From: Saccopteryx bilineata
Lineage: Eukaryota; Chordata; Mammalia; Chiroptera; Emballonuridae
DNA: 64,000 bases
Direction of reading: 5' to 3'
NCBI RefSeq assembly: GCF_036850765.1
Contig: NC_089492.1
Location: 67,828,982-67,892,981 of the forward strand
Shown here piece after piece: positions 1 to 10,764 of the stretch. Within the stretch, counting starts at the first letter, position 1; each line of letters starts with the position of its first letter. The notes beneath the pieces are model-generated. The model made no database searches. It was not told where the DNA came from and saw only the letters and a list, made by a program, of their open reading frames with translations. The translations under genes and the position numbers were made by a program.

Positions 1-466
1 TTCCACAACAGTGGAAGACTTGCTTTTTGCTCTGAAGGAAGACACTATCTCTGTCTTCCAAGATTGTTTGCCATCTAAATATATATACTTGAAAACACAG
101 TCCAGAGCAGAGGGTAGTCCACTTTTCTGGCAACATGTTCAGAGAGACCAGTGGAGAATTGTCTCCCAACACCCACTTTTCGGGAGCCTGCCGCTTCAAA
201 GGAGCACAGGAGGTCCTCTCTGGTCTCCATAGACTGACTGAAAGAAAGAGGAAGTCCACATCCTTACTTAGGTACTATCTTTCCAGAATCTCCTTTAGTG
301 ATTTTTTATAAAAATCTTATTGAAAAATTTTGCAACCTTTTCATAAGGTAGGTAAGGAAAAGGAAATGTCTGTTTTCACAATTTATGAATTTCATTCATT
401 TTTCTTGTCTTATTTCCTATTAGTTATATGTTCTCTTCCTCAGCGCTTGCATCTTTTTTGTTCTTC

Positions 467-645
467 TTTTTTTAAAAATATTTTATTTATTGATTTTTAG
501 AGAGAGAGGAGAGAGAGAGAGAAGGAGGAGGAGCAGGAAGCATCAACTCCCATATGTGCCCTGACCAGGCAAGCCCAAGGTTTCGAACCAGCAACCTCAG
601 TGCTCCAGGTCGACACTTCATCCCACTGCGCCACCACAGGTCAGG
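467..645 (-). mobile_element. Short tRNA-derived SINE
   Basis: The head at the right end (CCACCACAGGTCAGG read in reverse) is followed leftwards by a B-box-like GGTTTCGAACC, a GA-rich body and an A-rich tail (T-rich here). TTCTTCT-like repeats flank it. Confidence 0.85.
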
Positions 646-901
646 TTTTTTTCTTCTTCTTAAAAAATCTATTTTTAATGAGAAAATGTACACAATGCCT
701 GCAATTTTATATGTGGTTAGTTCCCTTCTCCTTTCTAGTCTACCTGTAATATTCTGATTCTAGATCTTCTTACTACCGGACATACTCTTAATTTGGCCTT
801 AGTTCATTTGGGGAATTCAAGACTGTTAATTTTTCTTAGAGAAAGTGCACAAGAAAACTAGAAATTGCAAGCCACTTCTCTGGTTTTCATTACACTCTGG
901 A

Positions 902-1274
902 TTTTTTTTTTTTTTTTTGTATTTTTCTGAAGCTGGAAACGGGGAGAGACAGTCAGACAGACTCCCGCATGCGCCCGACCAGGATCCACCCGGCACGCCC
1001 ACCAGGGGCGATGCTCTGCCCCTCCCGGGCGCTCTGCCGCGACCAGAGCCACTCTAGCACCTGGGGCAGAGGCCAAGGAGCCATCCCCAGCACCCGGGCC
1101 ATCTTTGCTCCAATGGAGCCTTGGCTGCGGGAGGGGAAGAGAGAGACAGAGAGGAAGGAGAGGGGAGGGGTGGAGAAGCAAATGGGCGCTTCTCCTATGT
1201 GCCCTGGCCGGGAATCGCACCCGGGTCCCCCGCACGCCAGGCCGACGCTCTACCGCTGAGCCAACCGGCTAGGC
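902..1274 (-). mobile_element. Long (~370 bp) tRNA-derived SINE
   Basis: The head is at the right (GCTGAGCCAACCGGCTAGGC in reverse), with box B GAATCGCACCCGG, a GGGGAAGAGAGAGACAGAG body, a GC-rich CTCTAGCACCTGGGGCAGAG part and a poly-T start. TCTGGA occurs on both sides as a probable target duplication. Confidence 0.9.
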
Positions 1275-2077
1275 ATTCTGGAATTTCAATAATCTGTAAT
1301 TTAAACAATAGATGACTCTTATGTACAGACCTTTTACCTTCGAAAAACAGGATTTTCCCTCCTCCAGCATAGTAGGGAGCTAGCTTTGTTTAAAATTCTG
1401 TATCAGTCTGGGACCAATCAGGAGAGAGAAACCATACAGTAATTTTGACAGGAAGAGCTTAAAAATTACTACCTATAGCAGGGATTGAAGTGACCAGGCA
1501 TTGGCTAGTAAGAACGAGAAAGAACTCGGAAGAACATAGGAAGAAGTGACATCAAAGACTACATAACACATCCCATGGACTGAGACGCAGGCCTTGTTGG
1601 AGAAGTCTGGGCTGCGGTTCTGAACGGCAGGTTGCTGTGGTGCCACACTGGTGAGACTTGCGGGAAAACAGCCCGCTCGTGCGCTGGGGAAAGCTGCTCC
1701 AGGGAGATGTCACTGAGGAGCTCTGCTACAAGACCACCGGCGGGAGCTGCTGGGAGAGGCTGCTGGCCCCTCACTGGTGCTGGCTGCTGTAACGGCAGCA
1801 GCAGGGCCCTGGGGAGGCCACGCACCCTGCAGGATCCCGCGGAGCCGGCACCGAGCCTGGAAGGCAAAGTCCTGCCTCCTGACACGTCTCTCCGGCGCCC
1901 TCTCCTGACAGAGTCCATTGCCAGCTGGCAACGTATGTACTCGGAATCATTTCCATAAAGCAATCAAATCGAGTGAATTTGGGCTGAGAGGAAGTAAGTC
2001 AATAACCAACAAAAAGTGCATCTGGTTAGTAAATCAGGACTTTTACTCTTGTAAATCCAGCCTTGGTTTCCTTGTCT
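1275..2077. other. Intergenic stretch with no recognised gene
   Basis: An unidentified sequence that may be an old repeat. 1630-1900 is GC-rich and open in several frames on both strands, but shows no coding conservation or splice context I can recognise. Confidence 0.5.
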
Positions 2078-2540
2078 CTTCTTAAATGAGGAAGGGAAGG
2101 AGAGAGAGAGAGACATGGGTTTGTTGTTCACTTATTCATGCATTCATTGGTTAATTCTTACATGAGCCCTGGGCTCAAACCCATAACCTTGGCCTATCGG
2201 ATGATGCTCTAACCCAGTGGTTCCCAACCTTTTTTGGGCCATGGACCGGTTTAATGTCAGAAATATTTTCATGGACCAGCCTTTAGGGTGGGACGGATAA
2301 ACGTATCATGTGACCGAGACAAGCATCAAGAGTGAGTCTTAGACGGATGTAACAGAGGGAATCTGGTCATTTTAAAAAAATAAAACATCGTTCAGACTTA
2401 AATATAAATAAAATGGGAATAATGTAAGTTATTTATTCTTTCTCTGTGGACCGGTACCAAATGGCCCACGGACCGGTACCGGTCCATGGCCCAGGGGTTG
2501 GGGACCACTGCTCTAACCAATTAAGCCACCCATTCAGGGC
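2078..2540 (-). mobile_element. Ves-like SINE split by a hAT element
   Basis: A Ves-like SINE with its head at the right (CCACCCATTCAGGGC) is flanked by the perfect 14-bp duplication CTTGGTTTCCTTGT. It is interrupted at 2215-2510 by a DNA transposon. Confidence 0.85.
2215..2510. mobile_element. Non-autonomous hAT transposon, 296 bp
   Basis: Terminal inverted repeats CAGTGGTTCCCAACC / GGTTGGGGACCACTG extend inward through GGGCCATGGACCGGT. A perfect 8-bp target duplication CTCTAACC lies at 2207-2214 and 2511-2518. There is no transposase frame. An 8-bp duplication and CAGNGG ends are hallmarks of the hAT superfamily. Confidence 0.93.
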
Positions 2541-2778
2541 TTGGTTTCCTTGTTTTTAAAATGCTGGCTGAGGGGTAATATAAACTTGAAGTCTCTTTTT
2601 CTAATATCCCACTATTACTTGTCAACTAAATGAGGGCTAAACTCTTCTCATCCATTCTTTCCTCTTATTTATTTAGTTATGCTGTTTCATGAGTGTTTGT
2701 CAGTCTTGGGAGAGAAAGTGTAGAAAAGTTGGTTCACTCTTAGTTCATTTGTTCAAGGCCATTAGAAGTTGTTCCAGA

Positions 2779-3023
2779 GCCTGACCAGGTGGTGGTGCAG
2801 TGGATAGAGTATCGGACTGGAACACAGAAGACTCAGGTTCAAAACCCCAAGTTCACTGGCTTGAGCAAGGGATCACTTGCTCTGCTATAGCCCTCCCCCC
2901 CGCCCCCCGCAAGGCACATATGAGAAAGCAATCAATGAACAACTAAGGTGCCGCAATGAAGAATTGATGCTTCTCATCTCCCTTTCTGTCTGTCCCTCTC
3001 TGTCCCTCTCTGTCTGTCTCTGT

Positions 3024-3054
<31 letters not shown>

Positions 3055-3074
3055 ACACACACACACACACAAAA
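2779..3074 (+). mobile_element. Rhin-1-like SINE with (CA)n tail
   Basis: Head GCCTGACCAGGTGGTGGTGC, internal GAGAAAGCAATCAATGAACA, and a tail of TCTGTC repeats running into (CA)n at 3023-3072. TTGTTCCAGA is duplicated on both sides. Confidence 0.88.
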
Positions 3075-3211
3075 ATTGTTCCAGAAAGTGTTTCTTGGGT
3101 GTATGTGTGTGTGAGTGGGTCGTGAGGTAGGGTATGTGGGGGTGGGGGTAAATATGATCAGCCTTTTGTCATTTGGGCCTCATCTTATGGGTCACTGCTC
3201 AAGTTTGGTGT

Positions 3212-3416
3212 CTTTTTTTTTTTTTTTTTTTTTTTAGTAAACTTTTTTTTTTTAAGACTTTATTCATTTTTTGAGAGGAGTGAGAGAGAGAGAAGGGAGG
3301 AGCAGGAAGCTTCAACTCCCATATGTGCCTTGACCAGGCAAGCCCAGGGTTTCGAACCGGCGACCTCAGCATTTCCAGGTCGACGCTTTATCCACTGCGC
3401 CACCATAGGTCAAGCA
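3212..3416 (-). mobile_element. Short tRNA-derived SINE
   Basis: Poly-T at the left, GA-rich body, box-B-like TTTCGAACC and head CCACCATAGGTCAAGC. The flanking duplication is AAGTTTGGTGTCTT. Confidence 0.88.
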
Positions 3417-3424
3417 AAGTTTGG

Positions 3425-3760
3425 TGTCTTAATCTGCTCAGGCTGCTATACCAGAACACTATAGGCTGGGGGGCTAAAAACAATAAAAATTGATTTCTCA
3501 GTTCTGGAGGCTCAGCGCCCAAGGTCAGGGTGGAGCAGACTCGCTGTCTGTAAGAAGGCACTCCCTAGTTCATAGATGCCTGTCTTTTCCTATGTCCTCA
3601 CATCATGGTGGGAGGAGCAAAGGAACCCTCTGGGTCACTTTAATAAGGGCACTAATCCCATTCATGAGGGCTCTACTCTTATGACCTATTCACCCCCAAA
3701 CACCCATCTCCAAACACCATCACATTGCAGAGCTTTTAGGAGATACAAACATTCTGTTTA
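3425..3760. repeat. Old mammalian interspersed repeat, family uncertain
   Basis: The run TCTGCTCAGGCTGCTATA ... CAGTTCTGGAGGCT ... CTCACATCATGG resembles a common old mammalian repeat. I cannot name the family with confidence. Confidence 0.5.
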
Positions 3761-4371
3761 TAACCCCAGTAAAATGAATAAGACTTTCCAGATACACCCA
3801 TTCTGCTCCCTTCAAAGACCTACTTTGATTGTCTCTCCATTCCTTGCCTTGGCCTGTAAGATTTTACGTGGTTTCCCTGCTGGCTGCTTCTCTGTCCTGT
3901 CTCCCGCTGCCATCACTTACCGTCTCCTGCCGCCTCTCCTGCCACCGGATCCGGTTTGTCTCACAACCTTTGTGTTTGCTGTTCCTTCTACCCAGTGCTT
4001 CCCCAGATTCTTACACATCCTGCCACCTTGGTTTCTGATCTCTGATCAAATAAGTAAAGGGTCAATTTAACAAAAGGACTGATAACTGCTATATAAACCA
4101 TTAATAAAAATTTAAAAAGAAAAATAAAAGGATGAATAAAAATATAAAAAGAAGCTTACCAGAGATAAAATGGGGCAGTATATCATAAAAGGGTCCTAAT
4201 AACAGCATTTTTGAATACCATAAGCAAAATTTGAGAGCTAAGAGGAGAAAACCTGAAGCCATAATTGGAGATTTTACTTAATAGGATATGTAGGCAAAAT
4301 GTGTGGGATACTGCTAAAAACAGTGAACAGGAAATTTTAAAATCTTGAAATATATGTATCAGAAAAGAATA

Positions 4372-4545
4372 TGGCTCTGGCCAAATAGCTCACTTGGTTA
4401 GAGCATCATTCCAATATGCCAAGGTAGGGGGTTTGACCCCCGGTCAGGGCACACATAAAAATCAACAAATGAATATATAAATAAGTGGATATAAAATTAA
4501 TGTTTATTTTTCTCTCTCCATTCTTCCCTCTAAAATCAATTTTAA
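4372..4545 (+). mobile_element. Ves-like SINE
   Basis: Head GGCTCTGGCCAAATAGCTCA, box B GGTTTGACCCC, and an A-rich end with TAAAATCAATTTTAAAAAG. Confidence 0.8.
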
Positions 4546-4694
4546 AAAGTAACTTAATAAATGCAAAGTAGGCATAAGTGAGGAAAGAAAAGGTCAAATA
4601 AACAGTAAGTGGAATAATATAGGGGACATCTTAAAGGATCCTCCAAACATTGTTTGCTGTCTTTAACTTTGATAGAATATTAAAACTTTATTAT

Positions 4695-4918
4695 CCTTTT
4701 CTTTTTTTAAATTATTTTATTTTATTTTTATTCATTTATTCATTTTAGAGGAGAAAGAGAGAGAGAGAGAAAGAGAGAGAGGGAGAGAGAGAGAAGTGGG
4801 GGAGGAGCAGGAAGCATCAACTCCCACATGTGCCTTGACCGGGCAAGGCCAGGGTTTCCAACCGGCGACCTCAGCAGTCTAGGTCGACACTTTATCCACT
4901 GTGCCACCACAGGTTAGG
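4695..4918 (-). mobile_element. Short tRNA-derived SINE
   Basis: T-rich start, long GA tract and head CCACCACAGGTTAGG. TTATCCTTTTCTT is duplicated on both sides. Confidence 0.85.
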
Positions 4919-4982
4919 TCTGTTATCCTTTTCTTAATAAACTGTCTTTTAAAGAATACATTCAGTTTTCCAATGATGTAAA

Positions 4983-5342
4983 TGTAAGGTATTTTTCCCC
5001 ACCGAGAAGGAAAGAAGGAGGCTGAAGCCACGAAGTGTGGAATAGCAAAAGGCTTTATTGAGTACAGAGCGCTTCCTGCCTGACAAGGTTCCCTGGCCCC
5101 GGGGACAGAGGCTAGGCAAGTCGCAAGGGGTGACCTGCGTGAGAGATATTTAAAGGGTCCCTAGGGTGGTCGAGCTAATATGATGTGGTGAAATCTCACT
5201 GGCTGACGGAGGTGTCGCTCTTTTCCAAAGAGATCTTGGGAAGTTTCTTTAGGCATGCTTGGTTGTGGGCAGTCCTAGCCAAAGTTTCCGGGAGGGCCTG
5301 AGTTTCCCACATGACCATCCCTCATTATCCACCGACCTTACA
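4983..5342 (-). mobile_element. Solo LTR with intact 5-bp target duplication
   Basis: A 360-bp element with ends TGTAAGGT / ACCTTACA (TG...CA) and a perfect GTAAA duplication at 4978-4982 and 5343-5347. On the minus strand it has AATAAAG (CTTTATT at 5053-5059) and a TTTAAATA-like box near 5150. No internal retroviral sequence adjoins it, so it is a solo LTR. A 5-bp duplication argues against gammaretrovirus-like elements, which make 4 bp. Confidence 0.88.
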
Positions 5343-5430
5343 GTAAACACACCTAATTTTACATTTCCTTGTTTATAACCCTGATGTGTTTGGAATTTTT
5401 TAGTTTTGAGACAGAAAATTAATATGATAT

Positions 5431-5780
5431 TGTAATGCCGGTGGCCGAGGCCAGGCAGGTCCACATTGAATTCGGGCAGACGGTGGAAAAACCGTGGAGA
5501 CAGAAAGTGTTGGGCCATTCTGTTTAATAAAGCCTAACAATGGCAGACAAGCACACAGGCAGGGGAAACGCCTCTCAGGCAAACAAACAGCAAAATGGCC
5601 CCTCACAGTGGTGGGTAGACCATCCGCACATCCGCAATCTCCCATCTCTCTCGAGCACAAGCACCCATAGCCTTTACAGGCCAGACCCACATGGCGCTGC
5701 CACATGCTCACACACTAATCAGTCAAAGGGCTTGCAGCCGGTAAACAGTGAGCAAGCCTAACACAGCTGCCCTACCGGCA
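5431..5780 (-). mobile_element. Solo LTR of the same family as the 6176-9489 element
   Basis: Reverse complement of the LTRs at 6176 and 8452. Shared text includes AGGGCAGCTGTGTTAGGCTT, the TATAAAGGCTATGGGTGCTT block, TTATTAAACAGAATGG and end CGGCATTACA. It stands alone in opposite orientation. No clear target duplication was found. Confidence 0.82.
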
Positions 5781-5861
5781 TGTTCTCCAGATGTGGCGAA
5801 TTGTCTCAACAGCATTTTTTGGAATAGATTCCTACTGATCAGAAATGCCATCTCTTATTTA

Positions 5862-6074
5862 CAGGCAGTCCCCAGGTTATGAACGGGACAGGTTCTGTAG
5901 GTTTGAAAATGTTTAAGTATTTATGTGCACAGCAAGGTAAAAATAAACACTATGTTAAGACAAACATATAAATTGCATTTAATAGGTAAATGTGCCTGTT
6001 TCAGCTTACATACAAATTCAACTTCAGAACAGACCTACAGAACCTGTGCAGTTTGTAACCTGGGGACCACCTGC
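5862..6074. mobile_element. Tigger/mariner-like non-autonomous DNA element
   Basis: Ends GCAGTCCCCAGGTTATGAAC and the inverse GTTTGTAACCTGGGGACCAC form an imperfect terminal inverted repeat. The middle is AT-rich and non-coding. Old and diverged. Confidence 0.65.
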
Positions 6075-6175
6075 ATTAAATTGATCTATGTGCAGCAGTC
6101 TATGTCCGGGCTTATTCTGCCCTTTTGATGTATTTATCCATCTAAATATTTTATCATACTAATAAAAAAAATCCC

Positions 6176-6514
6176 TGTGGGGCAGCTGTGTTAGGCTTGC
6201 TCGCGATGTTACCAGCTGCAAACACTTTGCCTGATTGGTGCGTGGCTGTGCCACGTGTGGATGGCCTGTATAAGGCTATGGGTGCTTGCGCCCAAGAGAG
6301 AGATGGGGAACTGTGGCTGTATGTATTGTGTGCCTGTCACTGTGAGGGACCATTTTGCTGTTTGCTTGAGAGGCTGTTTCCCCTGTCTGTGTGTTTGTCT
6401 GCCATTGTGTGACTTTATTAAACATAATAGCCCAACCCTTTCTGGCTTCACGGTTTCTCTACTGTCTGCCCGAACCCAATGTGGACCTGCCTAGCCTCGA
6501 CCACCGGCATTACA
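6176..6514 (+). repeat. 5' LTR of the retroviral element
   Basis: 339 bp, TG...CA. It carries a TATAAGG box near 6270 and TTATTAAA near 6416 as a candidate poly(A) region. Confidence 0.82.
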
Positions 6515-6738
6515 TCTGGTGTAGTGGGCAGGGTCGAAGCAGATGGGTATGGAGCCACAGACACCCTTGAGGGGTGGGGTAGAGGGCTGGTCGTTGTTAT
6601 AGCTGCTATAGCTCCCCATGGCTGTCCTTTTGGGGGCTGTGGGCCGGCTGTTTTTTACAGCCCTGAGAGGACGCCCGAGGTCGAGAGCTCCAGAATGAGC
6701 TGGAAACCCAGTGGCAGTAACAGCTTGTACTGGAGAAA

Positions 6739-7122
6739 GTGCTGGAGGAGGCTAAATGGGTTCATGAGTTGCAGTTTGCCCTGGAAGTTGAACATTGGCA
6801 GTGGCACTTGGAGGAACAACTGTGGGCTCAGCTTCAGGCTGAGTCGGCAGCTGCAGGAGTTGAAATAGGCGTGGAAGATGGACTGCATTCCTGCAAGCTG
6901 AGTGGCTCTGAGTCAGCGGAAGCAGGCATTTCTGACTCTTCTGAGGGGGAGGCTCAGGATGCAACTGCTGTCTGCAGACTTGGAGCCTGGCTGGTGGTCA
7001 CCAAGAAGGTAAAGACCCAGCAGCTAAGAGTCCCTCAGGGGCAGCCACAGCCTACTGCCCAAGTAGTGGAGCACTTTGTGGTCCGGCCTTACACCCGGGC
7101 AGAGTTGATGGAGTTAGGGTGA
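6739..7122 (+). pseudogene. Gag-like relic in the retroviral element
   Basis: An open stretch of 127 codons, Glu/Gln/Leu-rich at the start (coiled-coil-like) and then ending YTRAELMELG before a stop. The reading continues similarly in another frame just after 7120, which suggests a frameshift. This resembles the matrix/capsid part of retroviral Gag, but I cannot assign a family. Treated as a broken relic. Confidence 0.5.
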
Positions 7123-7603
7123 AATTCAGGCAGAAACCCACTGAGCCTCTGGCAGCCTGCTTGGTGTGGCTGTGGGACATAGGGGGTGGATGGCATCGTG
7201 CTCTCCGGAATAGAGATGGACCGTAAAGCTGTGAGAGCTGCTTCCCATGCTGCGCCCCCTCCTGCTGACTAACAAGAGAAACAGGCCTGCCAAAGTTCCC
7301 TGAACACATGTGGGTAGATTTGATTGTGGCCGGGGCAGATAGAGAGAAATTAGATGGCAAGCCTAATAAAGTCTTGTTGGAGCTTTGGCAGCAGCTAGAG
7401 TCAGAACAGAGGTTCCAGCCACTGAAAAAGCAGGGCAAGTGGGTGGCCCTGGCATCTGCCAGGAAAATGGCTGGCGTTCAGTTTATAGGATCCCCAGGAC
7501 CTCTTGTCCCAGTTTGAATAGGGGGAAAGGCAAGGGACCCGTCCAACAGGGATGAGCAGGGGCCAGAGGCCCCTTGTGAAATTGGCAATCCACTGACCCC
7601 TTT

Positions 7604-7811
7604 TTTTTAATTTAATTTTTTTTTTTTTTAGATTTCATTTATTCATTTGAGAGAGAGAGAGAGACAGAGAGAGAAAGGTGGAGGAGCAGAAAGCATCAAC
7701 TCCCATATGTGCCTTGACCAGGCAAGCCCGGGGTTTTGAACCGGCAACCTCAGAATTCCAGTTCAATGCTGGAATTGAACCTCAATTCCACTGCACCACC
7801 ACAGGTCAGGC
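7604..7811 (-). mobile_element. Short tRNA-derived SINE inside the retroviral element
   Basis: Poly-T/GA-rich start, box-B-like TTTTGAACC, and head CCACCACAGGTCAGG; a short duplicated piece around TTCCAGTTCAATGCTGG lies in the head. T-rich low-complexity sequence follows at 7814-7858. Confidence 0.82.
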
Positions 7812-8659
7812 AACTTTTTTTATTTATTTTTATTTTTTTTTTATTTTTATTTTTTATAGCAGAAACAGCTGAGAGAACTGTTAAGGCGACACAGGCCTTG
7901 ACCCCACCAGGCCCTGTGAGCTTGTTGAGGGGTTTAGATGGGGCTTATGGCAACAGACAGCACACTATGGAAAGGTGCTGAGGTCTGTTAATAAAGAGCT
8001 GTATGGCTAGTTGCCTATAATGGACCTTTTCCTAGGTGACTTGCACAGACAGCTGGACTATCATAGACTGACTCTTGGACTGCGACCAGAGGGGGGCACC
8101 GGCTCCCCTGATGGATGGACTCATTGCCTGTGGACAGTACTATGAGACCCTGATTGGGGGAGGATGCCCGCGGCACTCATGGAGGCCCTCCTGCACTGGT
8201 TCTCACCCAGTTGCAAAGGTGCACCAAGGACACTTTACAGTTTCCATGGACACAGCTCTGGACTATACAGGCCCTCCTACCTACCATGGGGCAGGGAGTT
8301 AGAGGTGGGCCTCCAGGTGACACGCTGGGCAGAGTGCTCAGGGAGACATTGTGAAGGGCAGCTTTGTAATTATTGTGTAACTTTTGCTGTTGCTGTAGTC
8401 TCTGTTTCCTGTCATGTAGATTGTGAAGCGAGCAACCCTAAAGGGGTGGAATGTGGGGCAGCTGTGTTAGGCTTGCTGGTGGGGTTACCAGCTGTAAGCA
8501 CTTTGCCTTTGGTAGGTGAGTGCATGGCTGTGCCTCGTGTGTATGGCCTGTATAAGGCTATGGGTGCTTGCACTCGAGAGAGATGGGGGATTGAGGATGT
8601 GCGGCTTGCCTTCCCCCCACTGTGAGGGGTCATTTTGCTATTTGTTTGCTTGAAGGCAG

Positions 8660-9352
8660 TGTTGGGCAAATGAGTTTGTAAAATATAATTTTTGACTTTG
8701 CTCACTTTGATTGTTAAAAATGGTGCTGGTCTGTAAAATTGTCAGTTGCCTTCCTGTTTGGGATCGTTGTTATGCTAATGTTGCTGGAGGAGAAGTTTTT
8801 GGCGTCAGAGAAGTTTTAAGAGGAGGGAGAGCAGTCAAGACGGCAGGGTGCTGAAGGAGAAGCCAGTTTGTGCAGAGAGAAGGGAGAAGGTGTGCAGATG
8901 GGGAACCAGAGGTGACAAAGATTGGTGGGGGTCTTTGATTCTAGGAAAAACCAGAGAAGATTCTATGTGTCAGGGTTTTGGAGCCCTGTGTGTTTGCTCA
9001 TTGGCCTGTACGAGAGTATAATAAAGGGATGGCCTACCATTTTTTGGCTCCAGTTTCTTTTTTTTCTTTAAAAATTTTTTTTTATTTATTCATTTTTAGA
9101 GAGGGAGAGAGACAGAGGAAGGAGAGAGAGACGGGGGGGGGGTGCGGGGGGAGGAGCTGGAAGCATCAACTCCCATATGTGCCTTGACCAGGTAAGCCCA
9201 GGGTTTCGAACTGGCGACCTCAGCATTTCCAGGTCGACGCTTTATCCACTGCGCCACCACAGGTCAGGCTCCACTGTTTCTTTACCGTCTGCCCAAATCT
9301 AATGGGAACCTGCATGTGAATGGCCGTGACGGGGCCGACTGCTGGCCATACA
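8660..9352 (+). mobile_element. Second LTR nested in the 3' LTR
   Basis: Starts TGTTGGGCAAATG and ends CTGGCCATACA. It is flanked by GGCAG (8655-8659) and GGCGG (9353-9357), a 5-bp target duplication with one change. AGTATAATAAAGGG at 9014-9027 could be a TATA/poly(A) area. The 3' end (GTCTGCCCAAATCTAATGGG) resembles the outer LTR's, so the families are related. It contains a SINE. Confidence 0.75.
9058..9269 (-). mobile_element. Short tRNA-derived SINE nested in the nested LTR
   Basis: Poly-T start, GGGGGG-rich body, box-B-like TTTCGAACTGG and head CCACCACAGGTCAGG. GGCTCCAGTTTCTT at the left and GGCTCCACTGTTTCTT at the right form an imperfect target duplication. Confidence 0.87.
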
Positions 9353-9489
9353 GGCGGTTTCTGCCTGTCTTGTCTGCCTTTGTGAGACTTTATTAAACAG
9401 AATGGCTCAACCCTTTCCGGCTCAGCAGTTATTCTACTGTCTGCCGGAATCCAATGTGAACCTGCCTGGCCTTGACCACCGGCATTACA

Positions 9490-10235
9490 GTCCCATATCT
9501 TTTTTCCTCCTTCACAATTTCTATAATTATACATTGGATCTTTTGAATGTATTTTACTTTCTGGGATTGATTGGAATTGTAATAATTTGGGGGAAGGAGT
9601 TGATGGTTTTATAGTATTAGGTCTTTTTCTTTCAGGTCTAAATCTTTCGATAAAACTAGGATATAGTTTTCTACACAGAAGTCTTTCACATTGTGTTAGG
9701 TGTAATCCTATTTTATAAGCATTGTTTTATATTGTTATTGTAAGTGGGGATTTAAAAAAATTGGTTTGTAGTATGGAGAGAGGTATTAATTTTTTATCCA
9801 TCTGGAGCTTTTTTATTCATTCCAAGAGCCAGTCAATTGATTCATTTGGGTTTTTCCCTGAAGATGGTCGTATTGGCTGAAAATGTCTTACCTCTTCTAT
9901 TCCAGTAGTAATATCCCATTTCTTTTTTTTCTTAGTTAAACCCCCTTTCTGAGCATTGGTAGTGGGCTTATTTCATACTAATTAATACTTCAAATATTTC
10001 ACCACTAATCAAGATGTTATCAGTGGGATTGCAGCTTATCTGATGACTCAAATAACTTGAGGACATTTACTTTTCCCAGCGGTCTCCTTTTCCCTTGGGA
10101 TTTCCTAAGTGCGGGCTGAAATTCACCCTGTGCAAATCTACCAGATGGCACCTATTAGGTCAACCATGCTTTTTCCTTCCTTTAACTTGTTAATGTAGTT
10201 AATAGTATTGACAGAGTTTTCTAATCATTTTGTTT
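9490..10235. other. Intergenic stretch, nothing recognised
   Basis: AT-rich sequence with no open frame, RNA gene or repeat that I can name. Confidence 0.5.
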
Positions 10236-10528
10236 TGGGTATTTTTATTTATTTTTTTAGAGAGAGGACAAGAAAAAAGAGGGAGATGAGAAGCATTAAG
10301 TCCTAGTTTCCTCACTTTAGTTGTTCACTGATTGCCTCTCATGTGTGCCTTGGTGGGGTGGGCGGACATGGGGACTCGAGCCCAGCTAGTGACCCCGTGC
10401 TCAAGCCAGCAAGCCTGCGTTCAAGCTGGCAAGCCTGCACTAAAGTTGGCAACTTTGGGGGTTTCCAAGTGGGGACTCAAGAGTCCCGGGGCTAACATTG
10501 TAGCCACTGTGCTAACACCAGTCAGGCT
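10236..10528 (-). mobile_element. Rhin-1-like SINE, diverged
   Basis: Head CACTGTGCTAACACCAGTCAGGC at the right, with GCTCAAGCCAGCAAGCCTG repeats typical of the family in reverse and a GAGAAGCATTAAGTC segment at the left. Diverged. Confidence 0.75.
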
Positions 10529-10764
10529 GTTTTTGGTATCTTTCAAAAATACAATTCCAGATTGTATTTACTAATATTACATACAGTTTATGAACTGGGT
10601 TTTAGGTAGTGTACCTACATTGCTTAGCAACTATTAAACCAATCAATCTATTAAGACATTAAATTACAAGTCAGGTATCTTAAATTTAAATGCACTTATG
10701 AATGAAGGTACAAGATAAACACTTTACAATCTCCAAAGCCATGTAAAACCCGAAGGCGTTAAAA

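Larger units (their letters stand above)
6176..9489 (+). mobile_element. Degenerate non-autonomous endogenous retrovirus with nested insertions
   Basis: The 5' LTR is 6176-6514 and the 3' LTR is 8452-9489 with an insertion inside it. Both start TGTGGGGCAGCTGTGTTAGG and end CGGCATTACA. Flanks ATCCC (6171-6175) and GTCCC (9490-9494) look like a 5-bp target duplication with one change. TGG at 6517, two bases past the 5' LTR, could begin a primer-binding site. The internal part is only about 1.9 kb, with a gag-like relic and no recognisable reverse transcriptase, integrase or env. The LTRs differ at many positions, so the insertion is old. Confidence 0.82.
8452..9489 (+). repeat. 3' LTR of the retroviral element, interrupted
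   Basis: LTR sequence runs 8452-8659, breaks at GGCAG and resumes at 9353 (GGCGG), continuing through TTATTAAACAGAATGG to CGGCATTACA. Confidence 0.8.

Noticed and set aside
858..1235. 125-codon open frame
   Set aside because: It lies wholly within a long SINE; similar frames recur in its other copies at 21370, 36609, 45540 and 50793.
1559..1963. Open frames of up to 134 codons on both strands in GC-rich DNA
   Set aside because: Overlapping frames on both strands are expected in GC-rich sequence; no family similarity or splice sites in support.
6739..7122. 127-codon open frame as a domesticated gene
   Set aside because: It lies inside a degenerate LTR element, has no upstream promoter or splice context visible to me, and the similar reading continues out of frame; kept as a relic only.
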